NCBI GenBank assembly: GCA_950295325.1
Contig: OX485804.1
Coordinates: 63,334,533-63,398,532, forward strand
Reading direction: 5' to 3'
DNA length: 64,000 nt
Origin: Polytrichum commune
Taxonomy: Eukaryota; Streptophyta; Polytrichopsida; Polytrichales; Polytrichaceae
A program made the position numbers and the translations under genes. Positions 10,758 through 20,569 of the stretch are shown piece by piece; position 1 is the stretch's first letter; every line of letters starts with the position of its first letter. The notes beneath the pieces were generated by a model. That model did no database searches. It was given only the letters and a program-made list of their open reading frames with translations, and had not been told where the DNA came from.

Positions 10758-11423
10758 GCATACAGTTAGTACCTTCACTAAAATGGAAGCTCCAAACACA
10801 CATCACTCTAGCCAAAATAGTAGACCAATGCAAACAACTAACAAACTGCCCAGCTACAATCAAACAAAAAATAAGCATGGTGGATACCGTCATCAGAGCC
10901 GGTATAGCCTATAGCTTCTATGCAGTTCCATACTCATTACCAACCATAAAGAAATTAGACAAAAAAATTACTGGAATCCAAAAAATAATTTGCGGTCTAC
11001 CCAAATGCACAGCAAATATAATAACCCAACTGCCACATGACCTATTTGGATTAGAAGCCTTCTCACTAAAAAATGCATACCTTAGATGTATTAGCGAATA
11101 ACTTAGAAACGCATTAAATGACCCCGGTAGATTAGAAATAATATACAAAAGACTTATACAATATATACTAGCCAAACATGGAGGAGCAGAGGACATACAA
11201 AGAATTAAATACCAAGATTGTACCAGATCACCTACAACACGAACACTATTTCTTATGGAAAAAAGAATGAGGGACCCATCTCAAAAGTATAGAAACAAAC
11301 TTCCAACTCCATAAGACAGAACTAGAACAAGAATGGAGAACACAAGTCACATCTGTACTACCACAACTAAACACCGAACTATCTCTTAAATTACTACACA
11401 AACTCCTAATCCACAACCACTAC
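10742..11423 (+). pseudogene. RT thumb / post-RT region of ORF2
   Basis: After the TA-repeat frame change the translation continues with YLGIQLVPSLKWK, the usual YLG block after the RT palm, then a helical thumb-like region (IKQKISMVDTVIRAGIAYSF). A stop lies at 11,099-11,101. A further frame change near 11,230-11,270 is needed to follow the reading to about 11,423, where homology-like reading is cut by the AT-rich insertion. Confidence 0.7.
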
Positions 11424-11854
11424 TAGAGATTGTGTACAATCTAGACATGTAACAAGATATTTATTGAAGTAAACAAAGACGTGACCTAATAGCATATATT
11501 ACTAGAAAGTGTGTTGTCTACGACATGTCTTGGGGGACTATGCCCTACACCCCAGGGATCGTCTATTTGGACATAGCCAATATGTTTAGGACCATTGCTT
11601 ATGATGTCTAAATATACTAAAAGTTTTACGGGCTCCACACTAAATTATTACTTAACGTTAAAGCGTGCATGTATGTGTAGGGTTATCATTGGTTGATATG
11701 TTGAATAATGAGTGGTCTTATTTTATAACAAATGAGTGTCATTTAAAAGAGATATCCACCATTAGTAAGTCCAATCCTCACCTCCCGAGCCTTGCCATCT
11801 ATAAACACCTATAGTTCTAAGTGCCTAGACACTTACCTAGTAGGCTAAGCCAAA

Positions 11855-11937
11855 GGCGGGGGGGCCAAGGGATTTGATCCTTGAACCTCTTGGCTCCCAC
11901 ATAGAGGCCTTAGCCACTAAGCCACTACACCGCGCAT
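11855..11937 (-). mobile_element. tRNA-derived SINE-like sequence
   Basis: On the minus strand a perfect pol III A box (TGGCTTAGTGG) is followed by a perfect B box (GATCAAATC), with spacing close to that of a tRNA gene. The sequence does not fold into a proper tRNA acceptor, so a SINE head is more likely than a functional tRNA gene. The body and 3' end are not defined. Confidence 0.5.
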
Positions 11938-11959
11938 GATATATTAGAAGTATTTAAAA

Positions 11960-12660
11960 CATTTGTATATAGAGGCCCCAAGTTATTATTTATTTTTTAT
12001 TTACTGTATACAATATAATAACAACTATATACGGTATATATCATGTACTATCTATTATTTACTGCTTATAATTTATTATCCAGTATTTGTTGTATACTGC
12101 CTATTATTTATTGTTAAGTATACCATATTTTCTATTTTTAACCTCTTATTTACTGTTTATAGTTTATTATTTATAGTATTATAGTATGTTATTTATAGTA
12201 TGTTATTATTATCTATTGTATATAGTATACTATTTACTATTTATGGTATGATATTTAATATTTATAGTATATTATTACTATTAATGGTCTGATGTTTCAT
12301 ATTCAATATTTAATATTATTTTCAGTATGTTATTATTATCTATTGTATATAGTATACTATTTACTATTTATAGTATGATAGTTACTATTTATAGTATATT
12401 CTTACTATTAATGGTCGTCTGTTTATTATTTATAGTATATTATTATTATCTACTTTATATAGTATATTATTAATTACCTCCAGTATGTTATTCTTATCTA
12501 CTGTATATAGTATATTATTTACTATTTATGGTATGATATTTATTTTTATATTTTTATATTAGTTCTATTAATGGTGTGCTATTCTTATTTACTATTTAAT
12601 GTGTGTTATTTTACTATTAACGGACTTTTATTTGTTATATACTGGAAAATGTCTATTATT
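11960..12660. repeat. AT-rich minisatellite
   Basis: Irregular tandem variants of a 25-35 bp AT unit built on phrases such as TTATTTATAGTATGTTATTATTAT and TATTGTATATAGTATA. It has no coding potential beyond spurious Tyr/Leu-rich frames. It lies in the insertion that splits the retrotransposon. Confidence 0.8.
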
Positions 12661-12739
12661 TACTGTGTACATGATTTTCCACATATGCCCTAGAAATTAC
12701 CGACCATAATTCACACAAGCTATTGGACAAATTGTTTGA

Positions 12740-12775
12740 TTGTTTATAGGACGATGTGAGTCGTCCTATAAACAA
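12740..12775. repeat. Perfect hairpin, 15-bp stem and 6-nt loop
   Basis: Arms 12,740-12,754 and 12,761-12,775 are exact reverse complements around the loop TGTGAG; the core arm is GTTTATAGGACGA. It lies near the right end of the insertion and might be a subterminal structure of the inserted element. Confidence 0.8.
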
Positions 12776-12917
12776 CATCGGGGCGTCAATGTGTCCACAA
12801 TGACTATTTTCCAACACTTATACTAGAAACATGTCGATTTTTTTTTTTCATGAAGTGTTGGTCCAATTAGCACATGCATGCTAAAACACTGTACTAAAAA
12901 CCCTTGTTTCTCTTGTA

Positions 12918-13690
12918 GTGAACATACAAAAAATAAAACACATTTCCCTTCCCAATGGCATCCACTTAATGTCGCCAAAAGACTTTCAAACTTATTATAA
13001 AACACCAACAAAATTGAAAAAAAATGCACTACATATAGCAGAACAACTTTTTTGCCACCAAAGCTGTAATCAAAATTGCCCAAACCCATGTAATAGACAC
13101 CCACAAGCCCGCACACTCAAAGCAAGATACATATCAGACAACAGAGAACTAACACCCAGAATACCAGAAAACCCCTTACACCCACCACTACCACAACAAC
13201 CCCAACAATCTAATCCACCATTCAACATAAAAAATAACCCACTCAGATTCCCCATACACACTATCCTAAATCACAGACCAAACATAACAATAGATAAGTA
13301 TAAAATAACCAAAAAATTCAACACATACCTATGCAAATGGTCACTCCTAAATAACATAACATATAACAAATGGATGCCACAATCTGAACTCTTCCCATTG
13401 AACCAACCTATAGTAATTGAACACAACACTAAACTACTAAAAGAATATTACACGAGACATCAACACAATTAATACAAAAACATCGTACATACAAATCTAA
13501 CCCCCACACAAAACAAAGATCCAAGATTTATACCACCACCTACAATATTGCCACTCACCCAAATATCAGTAACAGAATGCAACCCAAAAAAAGACATCGC
13601 CACTATAGAAAATACTATACATATACAAGACGAATTAACGCAGATATATGAAAACACCTCATCATTATCCCAACCACCAGACTAAAATGG
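12918..13690 (+). pseudogene. ORF2 segment with Cys cluster after the insertion
   Basis: The A/C-rich coding style resumes in one frame from 12,918 to the stop at 13,470. It includes a cysteine cluster near 13,060-13,100, CHQSCNQNCPNPCNRH, spaced C-x3-C-x3-C-x3-C, that could bind zinc. The same frame is open again to 13,683, then a frame change joins it to the intact 3' part. No family assignment is possible by eye. Confidence 0.55.
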
Positions 13691-15985
13691 TTGTGGCAAC
13701 AATACAACAAAGACAGATACAACACACATAATCTAGTACCTCCCCCACAATCATTCAAAACAGAAATAGTATGGCTCTACCGAAGATATAACTCTAAAAT
13801 ACCGAAAAAATACCCACTAAAAATATCACAACACACTCTCTCACAAAATCTTCTGGACTCCATCACAAAAACACTCAATATCTCACAATCATACTTCTCC
13901 TCACCAATAACATGCTCTATACATATTACAAAATTCTACTCCCCATTTGCAAGAGACAAAAAATTTGGATCACTAGGCACCGCCTTCCAATACAAATGGA
14001 GTGGAATTGGATACGCCCACCCACACAATGAAGAAATGACCCAACAAGCAATACATTGGGCAAGATTAGCAGCCAAAAATGACCCAAACACCATCACACT
14101 ACTAGTCACACCGGACATTAACTGGTACCAAAACTACTCACCGCACACCGGACCATTCCCTGACACACATGTCCTAGCCCACTTCACTGCAGATACCATT
14201 ACATATGATGAACCAACAACCCCCCAAAACATAAACAAACCACGAATAGAATCATTAGCAATACATATCTTTTGTATCCACCACCAAAACCACACCATCG
14301 GCACATCCAACCAAATGGACACAATTAAAAAAACAATTGAAAATCTACAAATAACACAATATCAGATACAAAAGGCTCCACCTACACCCCTCAACACACC
14401 CGTAAACAAAAACACTAGATGGAACAAACTACTCTACCCACCGCATACCAACCCCTCAACCCCAAATATCCCACCGTTACCAAACTATGAAACTAATACT
14501 ACACTCAAATTTCCACCACAATACAGTTACTACACAGACGGCTCATTTGTTCCACCCATAAAAGCTAATGACGGACAATGGAAGAAAGAAAAAGCCGGAT
14601 ACGGAATTTACAACCCAACAAAAGCAGACATATGTATATCAAAAAGATTGCCTGGCCTACAAACTTGCTTCAGGGCCGAACTAATGGCTATACATAAAAC
14701 ACTCAGACTAATTACTACCAAATACCCAAATGAACCCGCACATATATTCACGGACTGCCTCAACTGTATATACGTACTTAACACACAAATAAAACACCCT
14801 ACACACCATAACAACCATGCTGACAAAGCCATATTAACATCTATGGTAGAAATGCTAAAAAGCCGAACACAACTCACTACGATACACAAGGTGAAAGCAC
14901 ACACCAACATTGCTGGGAATGAACAAGCAGACCAACTAGCCAAACAGGGCACCAAAAAAAGATATAGATTTGTTGTCAAAATATACGAATTTGCACACAC
15001 CACACCATACTACTTCCAAAAAGACACATGGCCTGGACCAAATAAACGACCCGACAAAGGCCCCGTCAGATGCATCGAAACATACATCAATAAACACGAC
15101 CGCGATAACAACCTAAAAAAACTATCAGAACAATTCCCCAACATTAGCAAATGGACAATGAACCCTGATATAGATAATGAACTATCCAACAACTTCTGGT
15201 CTAATCCTATGATAACAGACTCACAAAAAACATGCCTACTCAAATTCCGAACGGGACAATACATGGGCAATGCCAGAAAACAATTATTCTTTGGCATAGA
15301 AAGATTTCCATCGATCACATGCCCAATTTGCAACTCCTCCGATGCAGATATATGGCTACATGTACTACTAAAATGCAACCAACACCATATACATGCCCTT
15401 AGAACCAAAAGACATAATAAAGCAGTATGGGAACTAAGAAAACTAATTCTATCATCACAAAAATCAAGATGTTACACCCTCATGAATGCAGGGACATTCA
15501 ACAACAACCCACAAGAGAATACAGTCCCCACCTGGCTCTTACCATGTACATGTACACAACAAAGATGCCACTGCAACGCCAGACTCAAACCCGACCTCCT
15601 GTGTATGAAAGAACTCCCACATCAAAATACCGCACCAACACACCCAACAGACAACTTCACGGTACAATTGATTGAATTCACATATACAAACGATAGATTC
15701 CCACAGGATACAATTAACAATAAAATCCAAAAATACCAACCACTAATCAATGACATCATCCAGCAAGGTTGGAAAATAGATCCACTTATAGTCATCACGG
15801 CTGGAGCCAGGGGAACCACACACGCCCCATCAATGAAACAACTAGAACAAGCATTTAAAATACCTAAAAATCTTACAAAACATACATTTAAAGAAATAAA
15901 CACTATTGCCATACAATATGCTAGTTCAATCCTCCTACATAAAAGACGTATCGAAAACAACCAAGCAGTACCAATAGAAGAATAA
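13691..15985 (+). CDS. Intact 3' part of ORF2: MTase-like, RNase H, CCHC, RLE
   Basis: A 764-codon uninterrupted frame; it lacks a proper ATG at its beginning and is the surviving C-terminal part of ORF2. In order: a Rossmann-like region resembling PCIF1 methyltransferases (13,935-14,300), RNase H (14,520-14,975), a CCHC finger (15,319-15,375), and a restriction-like endonuclease core (15,581-15,850). It ends in consecutive TAA codons that merge into the 3' (TAA)n tail. Its intactness, next to a badly broken 5' half, is notable, although no start codon or promoter suggests independent expression. Confidence 0.75.
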   Translation: MWQQYNKDRYNTHNLVPPPQSFKTEIVWLYRRYNSKIPKKYPLKISQHTLSQNLLDSITKTLNISQSYFSSPITCSIHITKFYSPFARDKKFGSLGTAFQYKWSGIGYAHPHNEEMTQQAIHWARLAAKNDPNTITLLVTPDINWYQNYSPHTGPFPDTHVLAHFTADTITYDEPTTPQNINKPRIESLAIHIFCIHHQNHTIGTSNQMDTIKKTIENLQITQYQIQKAPPTPLNTPVNKNTRWNKLLYPPHTNPSTPNIPPLPNYETNTTLKFPPQYSYYTDGSFVPPIKANDGQWKKEKAGYGIYNPTKADICISKRLPGLQTCFRAELMAIHKTLRLITTKYPNEPAHIFTDCLNCIYVLNTQIKHPTHHNNHADKAILTSMVEMLKSRTQLTTIHKVKAHTNIAGNEQADQLAKQGTKKRYRFVVKIYEFAHTTPYYFQKDTWPGPNKRPDKGPVRCIETYINKHDRDNNLKKLSEQFPNISKWTMNPDIDNELSNNFWSNPMITDSQKTCLLKFRTGQYMGNARKQLFFGIERFPSITCPICNSSDADIWLHVLLKCNQHHIHALRTKRHNKAVWELRKLILSSQKSRCYTLMNAGTFNNNPQENTVPTWLLPCTCTQQRCHCNARLKPDLLCMKELPHQNTAPTHPTDNFTVQLIEFTYTNDRFPQDTINNKIQKYQPLINDIIQQGWKIDPLIVITAGARGTTHAPSMKQLEQAFKIPKNLTKHTFKEINTIAIQYASSILLHKRRIENNQAVPIEE
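13935..14300 (+). other. Possible PCIF1-like methyltransferase domain in ORF2
   Basis: The translation shows FYSPFARDKKFGSLGTAF, then WSGIGYAHPHNEEM, then LLVTPDINWY and FPDTHVLAHF. PCIF1-type RNA m6Am methyltransferases have a very similar order: FGSLG at the start of the Rossmann core, an NPPF catalytic motif, then a strand ending in P-x-W. Here the NPPF position reads AHPH, so catalysis may be lost or altered. This is a fold-level resemblance noticed by eye; a profile search is needed. Confidence 0.4.
14520..14975 (+). other. RNase H domain of ORF2
   Basis: All type I RNase H residues are visible in order: Asp in YYTDGSF (about 14,529), Glu in FRAELMAI (about 14,674), Asp in IFTDCLN (about 14,745), and the His/Asp pair in KAHTNIAGNEQADQLA (about 14,895-14,942). 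It degrades the RNA strand of the RNA/DNA hybrid during reverse transcription. It is a known domain in several LINE clades, including Dualen/RandI and plant L1 lineages. Confidence 0.92.
15316..15850 (+). other. CCHC finger and restriction-like endonuclease (RLE)
   Basis: CPICNSSDADIWLHVLLKC gives C-x2-C-x9-H-x4-C, the zinc knuckle that precedes the RLE in R2-type elements. Downstream are RLKPDLL at 15,581-15,601 (the PD of the PD-D/ExK core), QLIEFTYTND near 15,664 (the acidic strand residue) and KIQKYQPLI near 15,722 (the K-Y helix), then a strand-rich tail with VITAGARG. This order matches the restriction-like endonuclease of early-branching non-LTR elements. The PD-to-E spacing is longer than usual, as if a loop were inserted. 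Together with the APE domain upstream it makes this a dual-endonuclease element. Confidence 0.75.
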
Positions 15986-15997
15986 TAATAATAAATA
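15983..15997 (+). repeat. (TAA)n, probable retrotransposon tail
   Basis: Four consecutive TAA units overlap the ORF2 stop. Simple TAA or A-rich tails mark the 3' end of many non-LTR elements, so this is the best candidate for the 3' boundary. Confidence 0.55.
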
Positions 15998-16139
15998 CTA
16001 AAAAGGTCATTAATGGACCACTATTTATTGAATAATATGAACCCCTTAGCTCAGGAAGATGGGAAGGAGCCGGTTGGTTGGTACAATTTTCCTGCCTACA
16101 AATCACTAGCAACACCAAGTCATGTATAACACATTAAAC

Positions 16140-16240
16140 GCTCAGACGGACTCAAAGGGAATCGAACCCGGACCGTCTAAAGTGTAGTACAAACATCCTC
16201 CCTCAACCAACCAAGGAAACATGACTTGGCAACCACCAAC
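16140..16240 (-). mobile_element. tRNA-derived SINE-like sequence
   Basis: On the minus strand a near-perfect A box (TGGTTGAGGGA) is followed by a perfect B box (GTTCGATTC) in the context GGTCCGGGTTCGATTCCC. It resembles a tRNA gene from the D arm to the T arm, but the acceptor stem does not pair well. A SINE head or decayed tRNA gene directly downstream of the LINE tail is likely. Confidence 0.5.
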
Positions 16241-16796
16241 ACTACAAAATACATCATATACTACAAACGCAACGAAACCTCTCACTAAATAACTACGGTG
16301 GGTTACTTTTACTCGTTTTCTGGTTACTATAGTGTCCATCCTCGAAAGGGGAGAGTAGTATTGTCCCAATTTCCCATTGTCTGGTAGGCATTGGGTCATT
16401 TGACAATACGAACGGACACTTCATTCATGCCAGCCCCTTTAAGGGACCGGAGTTTCTATCTATGAATTAGGAAAGCATAAAACATCTCACTTCGAGGGGA
16501 GACGGAGGTACTCAAGCGTGTCATATTGCCATGTCAAGAGAGTGCATGGGTACCAATGTAATTCATCAACCAAAAGACTGTTCTTAAACCATCAAGGACA
16601 AAGACAACCGACCAAACAATGCTTGCAAAAGTTTTTCCAAGACCATCGAACAATTAAGGTAGATGTGCATCATTCGGTGCCTACTCTTAAACATACACCT
16701 ACATTGAGTGGTTTATGATTGGATGCGAATTATATTATGGACACCAAAAAGACATGTGTTGAAAAGATACTGGACTACATGTTCAAAAATTGTTAT
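16241..16796. other. No recognisable gene
   Basis: Unremarkable intergenic sequence between the SINE-like piece and the MITE. Short open frames show no domain. Confidence 0.5.
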
Positions 16797-17224
16797 CACG
16801 GGGAGGTCACTCCATTATAAAGTTGAACAATCACGTGCGAACACTTTACATGTAAAAAATCCTACTTTTTACATAAAACATCTCCAAAATGGGTCAAACT
16901 TTTATCAATGTTTTTCATGAGTAGATATACACGATACCTATTACATAGTAAAAAATGGTAACTAAATTTGATGAGTTTTTTTAAAAATTAAAAATTAAAA
17001 CATACCGTTTCTAACTAGAATGACATAAAATTGACCTAAAAAAATCACTACAAAAATGAAGATGACTAATAATTTCAAAAATATATACAAAAGATACTAT
17101 CAATGGTTACGTATATGTAGAAAAAATATCATAAATTTTAAAATTATCTATGGCATGTAATATAGGGGTAGCAAACTTTGTTCACACGTGGTGTTCAACT
17201 TGACAATGGAGTGACCTCCCCATG
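16797..17224. mobile_element. hAT-type MITE, copy 1
   Basis: A 428-bp element with inverted ends CACGGGGAGGTCAC / GTGACCTCCCCATG that extend to about 45 bp. It is flanked by an 8-bp duplication, ATTGTTAT / ACTGTTAT (one mismatch). A second copy in the opposite orientation lies at 50,267-50,683. Eight-base duplications are typical of the hAT superfamily. No coding sequence. Confidence 0.85.
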
Positions 17225-18100
17225 ACTGTTATTTATTCTAGACACTATAGTCAAAATAAATGTAAGGAGCCTATATGATTATTCAATAACTTAGAGAATC
17301 TTCACTTCGATAGTGAATCCATGTTGGCCTTCATAACATGCACTATGTCCACATCTTACATACAATAATGACAATTATCAATATTAATTTAATATACAAC
17401 ACTACACAATAGATATGTGGACAAATGCATGACACATCTTTGAGAAGCCTTCCATTAAGGTTGACACCACACATGAAGAAATGTTATTTGTTGCAATGTG
17501 CACATGAAGCAAGTGTTAGAGTTTGAACAAAAAATATTTCATATGTTCGTGTCCACGACTTCTGTAGGCCATTTAGTAACAATGGGAAAAACTAGTTGAC
17601 TTTTGTCAATTTGGCCCACCCTATTGAGATAAAAATATGTCCATTTAAGACCGACTTACCTTGGCTTGTCTCTTTGGCAAAGAATTCTTCAACTCCCCCA
17701 AGTTTAATTTAAAATTTCAAAGGAAAACCTCTTTTGACGTGGGACTACTCTTGGTAACCTAAATCACTATTTCCCAAAGCCACTTTTCCATGGTACATCA
17801 TACATTCATCCAAAATAAGGTAATTAACCTTCAACCCATGCCATTATTCTTATTTGATTACTACATCATTTTGCGCAATTCAAATTGTCTAAAGACTATT
17901 GCTTTGGAGGAGATGATAAATATCCCTCCACATTGACGAAAGTCTTGCAAATGAGTTCTCCAAAGCTTGCATGTTTCCAATGGAAGTCTCTTCCCCTTCA
18001 TGTATGAGTATCACTGAGCTCCTATATAATGAGGAAAAATAAATTCCAAGCTCGCTTAGGTTGAAGAGAGTCTCAGAATTTGTGTTGCACTAATGCATAA
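17225..18100. other. No recognisable gene
   Basis: AT-rich intergenic DNA. I see no conserved reading frame, terminal repeats or RNA gene. Confidence 0.5.
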
Positions 18101-18109
18101 GTGTTAGGC

Positions 18110-18510
18110 ACACATAACATGCATTGGGTATATATGATGGCAAGAGAGTTTCATGCCCGTCACCTCATTTAGTGTCACATCTTTATGCCAAACAAACCAA
18201 ATGAAGGCCGCCTCCTTGCATGAGCACTCGGGGTCCCATATCTTGGACCATGTCATAAGCTTATAATCAATGAGGAGGAGGCCACTCTATGTTTCAATGG
18301 CAAGCATGTTATGAGGAGCCTCCTTAGTTGCGATCAAACTCCACCCAGTCATTGTGGTGTAGATTAAAAAACATGCTCCCATCTTTGCAATTCCACTGGA
18401 AGGAATCTGAAGCGAGGGTGACGACTTTGCCATGAAAGAAGGAACTATTAAGCATCTTTTGGCCTCTGGTGGTCTTAGCAATCCGTGCCGGCTTGTGAAA
18501 AATCCCAATT
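18110..18510 (-). pseudogene. Possible L1-type LINE C-terminal (zf-RVT) fragment
   Basis: The minus strand reads, with one stop in between, WSLIATKEAPHNM, then MTWSKIWDPECSCKEAAFIW and WHKDVTLNE. The pattern W-x2-IW, K-x-AFIW and a WH motif resembles the zinc-binding domain at the C-terminus of plant L1 reverse transcriptases (zf-RVT). The fragment is short and lacks the RT itself, so the call is tentative. Confidence 0.35.
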
Positions 18511-18519
18511 CCTAAGTGT

Positions 18520-20569
18520 TTAGCAAACTATTTTCAAGAAATGAACATTTGTCTGAAACTTGTCACATATAGCATTCAAATTATAGGTTGTACTCAGGAA
18601 TACTATCACTCATAAATGTAGGTTGAATTTCTTGAAATTCATGTGAAAATCATAATTTTTTTTTCTCTATATTCTTAGTACTATGAATTTCCAATCTTTT
18701 TTACAATTTACAATTTACAAGACCCTATCTTTTTTCGCTGTGTTATTTGAAAGTCATAGATAAAATACAATTTCCATGTGGAATTTGTAGGATCTCAATC
18801 AATGTGGTAATGACACGTGGCAAAATATTCAACATTATTGTTGTTTTATGTCCAACCAGATAAGCAACCACAGAACCTTGCTTATCTTTATATGCCATTG
18901 CACATCCAGGAATTTGCTAGCTCAAGGACTAGCTTTCACATTTTGCCTAACATTTTTATAAACCTAAGACTTGTCGCTGTAAACTATTCTGCAAGAATGA
19001 TGGTGGGTTTGGAGTCAATTAAAAATTATGCCTCATCTGGTGGGTCAAAGTGACACAAAATTCATTACTATGATTGTATTTGCATGAAAGAAATTGGATT
19101 ACTGCATGCATGGAACTTGCTTGGTCATGTTGCTACTTACAAGTTTGGCACAGTCCAAGACTGTAGTATATAGTTGTGATTCTGTGTCTCACACATGTTG
19201 TGGTTACAACGTTGCTTGTGCCCTGAGGAGATCGGTATATATCCATCTTGATTGTTAAAGATTGATAGTTTTATCCCTAGTTGCGTACCTTCTGTATCAA
19301 GATGTTTAAAACAAAGGTGTTACCTTGAGATGATGACATTGAATAGACCATGAACAATTAGAAGAGGACGAGATCTTCTAAATCACTTTTAGTACTTTTT
19401 ATCCAGAACAGATTACATAGTGAGCTACAGAGTGCCAACTTTGATACCATACCTTTCACACAAAGTACTGGGTTTTGCCTTAATATTTGAGTGAGTGTTG
19501 CTGATTTGCACACTTTTGCTCAAGGTGTCAGAATAGGTGCTCAGAAATTGCTGACATTTTAATAATTAGGAAGTAAGGTTGCTGACCCATTCCCGACAAG
19601 TTAACCATTCCCAAACTGAGGTTATTTCCAATCATGTGCGTCACTAGCTGTAAACTTAGCCAACCGAATGGTCATGACATGTCAGAACTTATCATAGGTT
19701 GATATTTTGCTACCCCGAAATAGATTTTCCTAAGCTGTGAAAATGGGGGTGGTCGGATATGGATCGGATACCTTAGGTAATAGATTCAAAGAGCCCTGCC
19801 AAGGGGTGAGATAGGTACCAGTGCTTAGTACAACTGATGATGGGCCAACAAGTCTCCATTACCGCACGTACTGATCAAGCCATGGCATGTTTATCCATAA
19901 TAGGTGATAACGTGCCTTCTTGTATCCAATCGAGAATAGATATATTAACAGAACTGCTTAGCCAGACCGCTACAAATACTCACAAACATGGTGGTATAAG
20001 ATCAATCAGTTTCAGAGTTTCACAATTGTATAAAAAAGTATACTGAAGATGCAATAAGAACCTAGCTTAGAGCATGTGAATTTGTTCCTTCGATTTTGCT
20101 TGTTGAAGGTTCTGGAGAGGCAAGATCTTTTGCTTGTCCTTGCTTTTCTCTGTCAGCCTGGAATGTGTAAAACAAAGATTCACATGAGCTTGCAGAGTAC
20201 TGAAGTTCTGAACTGGCTCTCTATGAATCACCGAACATTGGCTTCTGAATCCTATACATTTGTCATTATCAAAGCTATATAAAGTAGTAGTTATATCCAT
20301 TGCAAACTATATTTCACGTCACCAAGAAGGTAAAAACTTATGGCATAAATACTCAAGGTCGACACTGAGGGCTGTCCTGTATTTAGAAAGCCATGGAAAA
20401 GTACATTATAAACATTGCAGGATGCACAGGGCCAACCTTCATATAATTACAACTGCATGGTCAATCTCCTCATATACGAATCATTTATGGTTTTTCATAG
20501 ACTTTGAAATGGAGTCCAGTCTCATTCGCTGTCCAGACTCCATTGATGACTTCAGAGGTAAAATCCTCA
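18520..20569. other. 3' flank of RbcX, no gene recognised
   Basis: The interval contains only short open frames without domain similarity on either strand. The part next to 20,570 should include the RbcX 3' UTR and polyadenylation region on the minus strand; I could not place a signal with confidence. Confidence 0.4.

Larger units (their letters stand above)
11424..12917. mobile_element. 1.5-kb AT-rich insertion splitting ORF2
   Basis: The reading frame of ORF2 stops here and resumes at about 12,918. The insert differs sharply in composition from the A/C-rich element. It contains a tRNA-derived SINE-like piece (about 11,855-11,937), an AT-rich minisatellite (about 11,960-12,660) and a perfect 15-bp hairpin (12,740-12,775). 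No clear terminal or target-site repeats are visible. Its right end, a pyrimidine run ending TTGTAG just before 12,918, looks like a 3' splice site, but no matching donor is convincing. Confidence 0.5.
7011..15985 (+). pseudogene. Giant ORF2 of the retrotransposon, disrupted
   Basis: One ancestral frame can be followed from 7,011 to 15,985. In-frame stops lie at 8,004 (TAA), 8,928 (TGA) and 9,651 (TAG). A frame change occurs in the (TA)n run at 10,742-10,753, consistent with one extra TA unit. A stop lies at 11,099 and another frame change near 11,230-11,270. The 11,424-12,917 insertion follows, then stops at 13,470 and 13,683 with a frame change near 13,685. The last 764 codons (13,691-15,985) are intact. 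The domains are annotated separately. Without the insertion the polyprotein would be about 2,500 residues, very large for a LINE. The stop at 8,928 sits where a PPW motif is expected, so TGG to TGA is a likely cause. Confidence 0.75.
1290..15997 (+). mobile_element. Dualen/RandI-like non-LTR retrotransposon, decayed
   Basis: A retrotransposon about 13-14.7 kb long. The 3' end is probably the (TAA)n run at 15,983-15,997; the 5' end is uncertain and could lie anywhere between about 1,290 and 3,360. It carries ORF1 with an RRM-like region and coiled coil, a repeat-rich ORF, and a giant ORF2. ORF2 encodes an apurinic-type endonuclease, reverse transcriptase, RNase H, and a C-terminal CCHC finger plus restriction-like endonuclease. 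LINEs usually have one endonuclease type. Both together is the defining feature of the Dualen/RandI clade described from green algae (established knowledge); the assignment here is by domain order only. Stops, frameshifts and a 1.5-kb insertion make this copy inactive. From about 5,150 to 15,990 the sense strand is strikingly rich in A and C and poor in G. Confidence 0.75.

Noticed and set aside
11855-11937. Functional tRNA gene
   Set aside because: A and B boxes are present but the acceptor and anticodon stems do not pair, so a SINE head is the better call.
13936-15960. Minus-strand open frames opposite the ORF2 C-terminal part
   Set aside because: Antisense shadows of RNase H and RLE; no motif of their own.
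16040-16075. tRNA-like A box (TTAGCTCAGGAAG) on the plus strand
   Set aside because: No B box follows at a suitable distance; the convincing A/B pair nearby is on the minus strand at 16,140-16,240.
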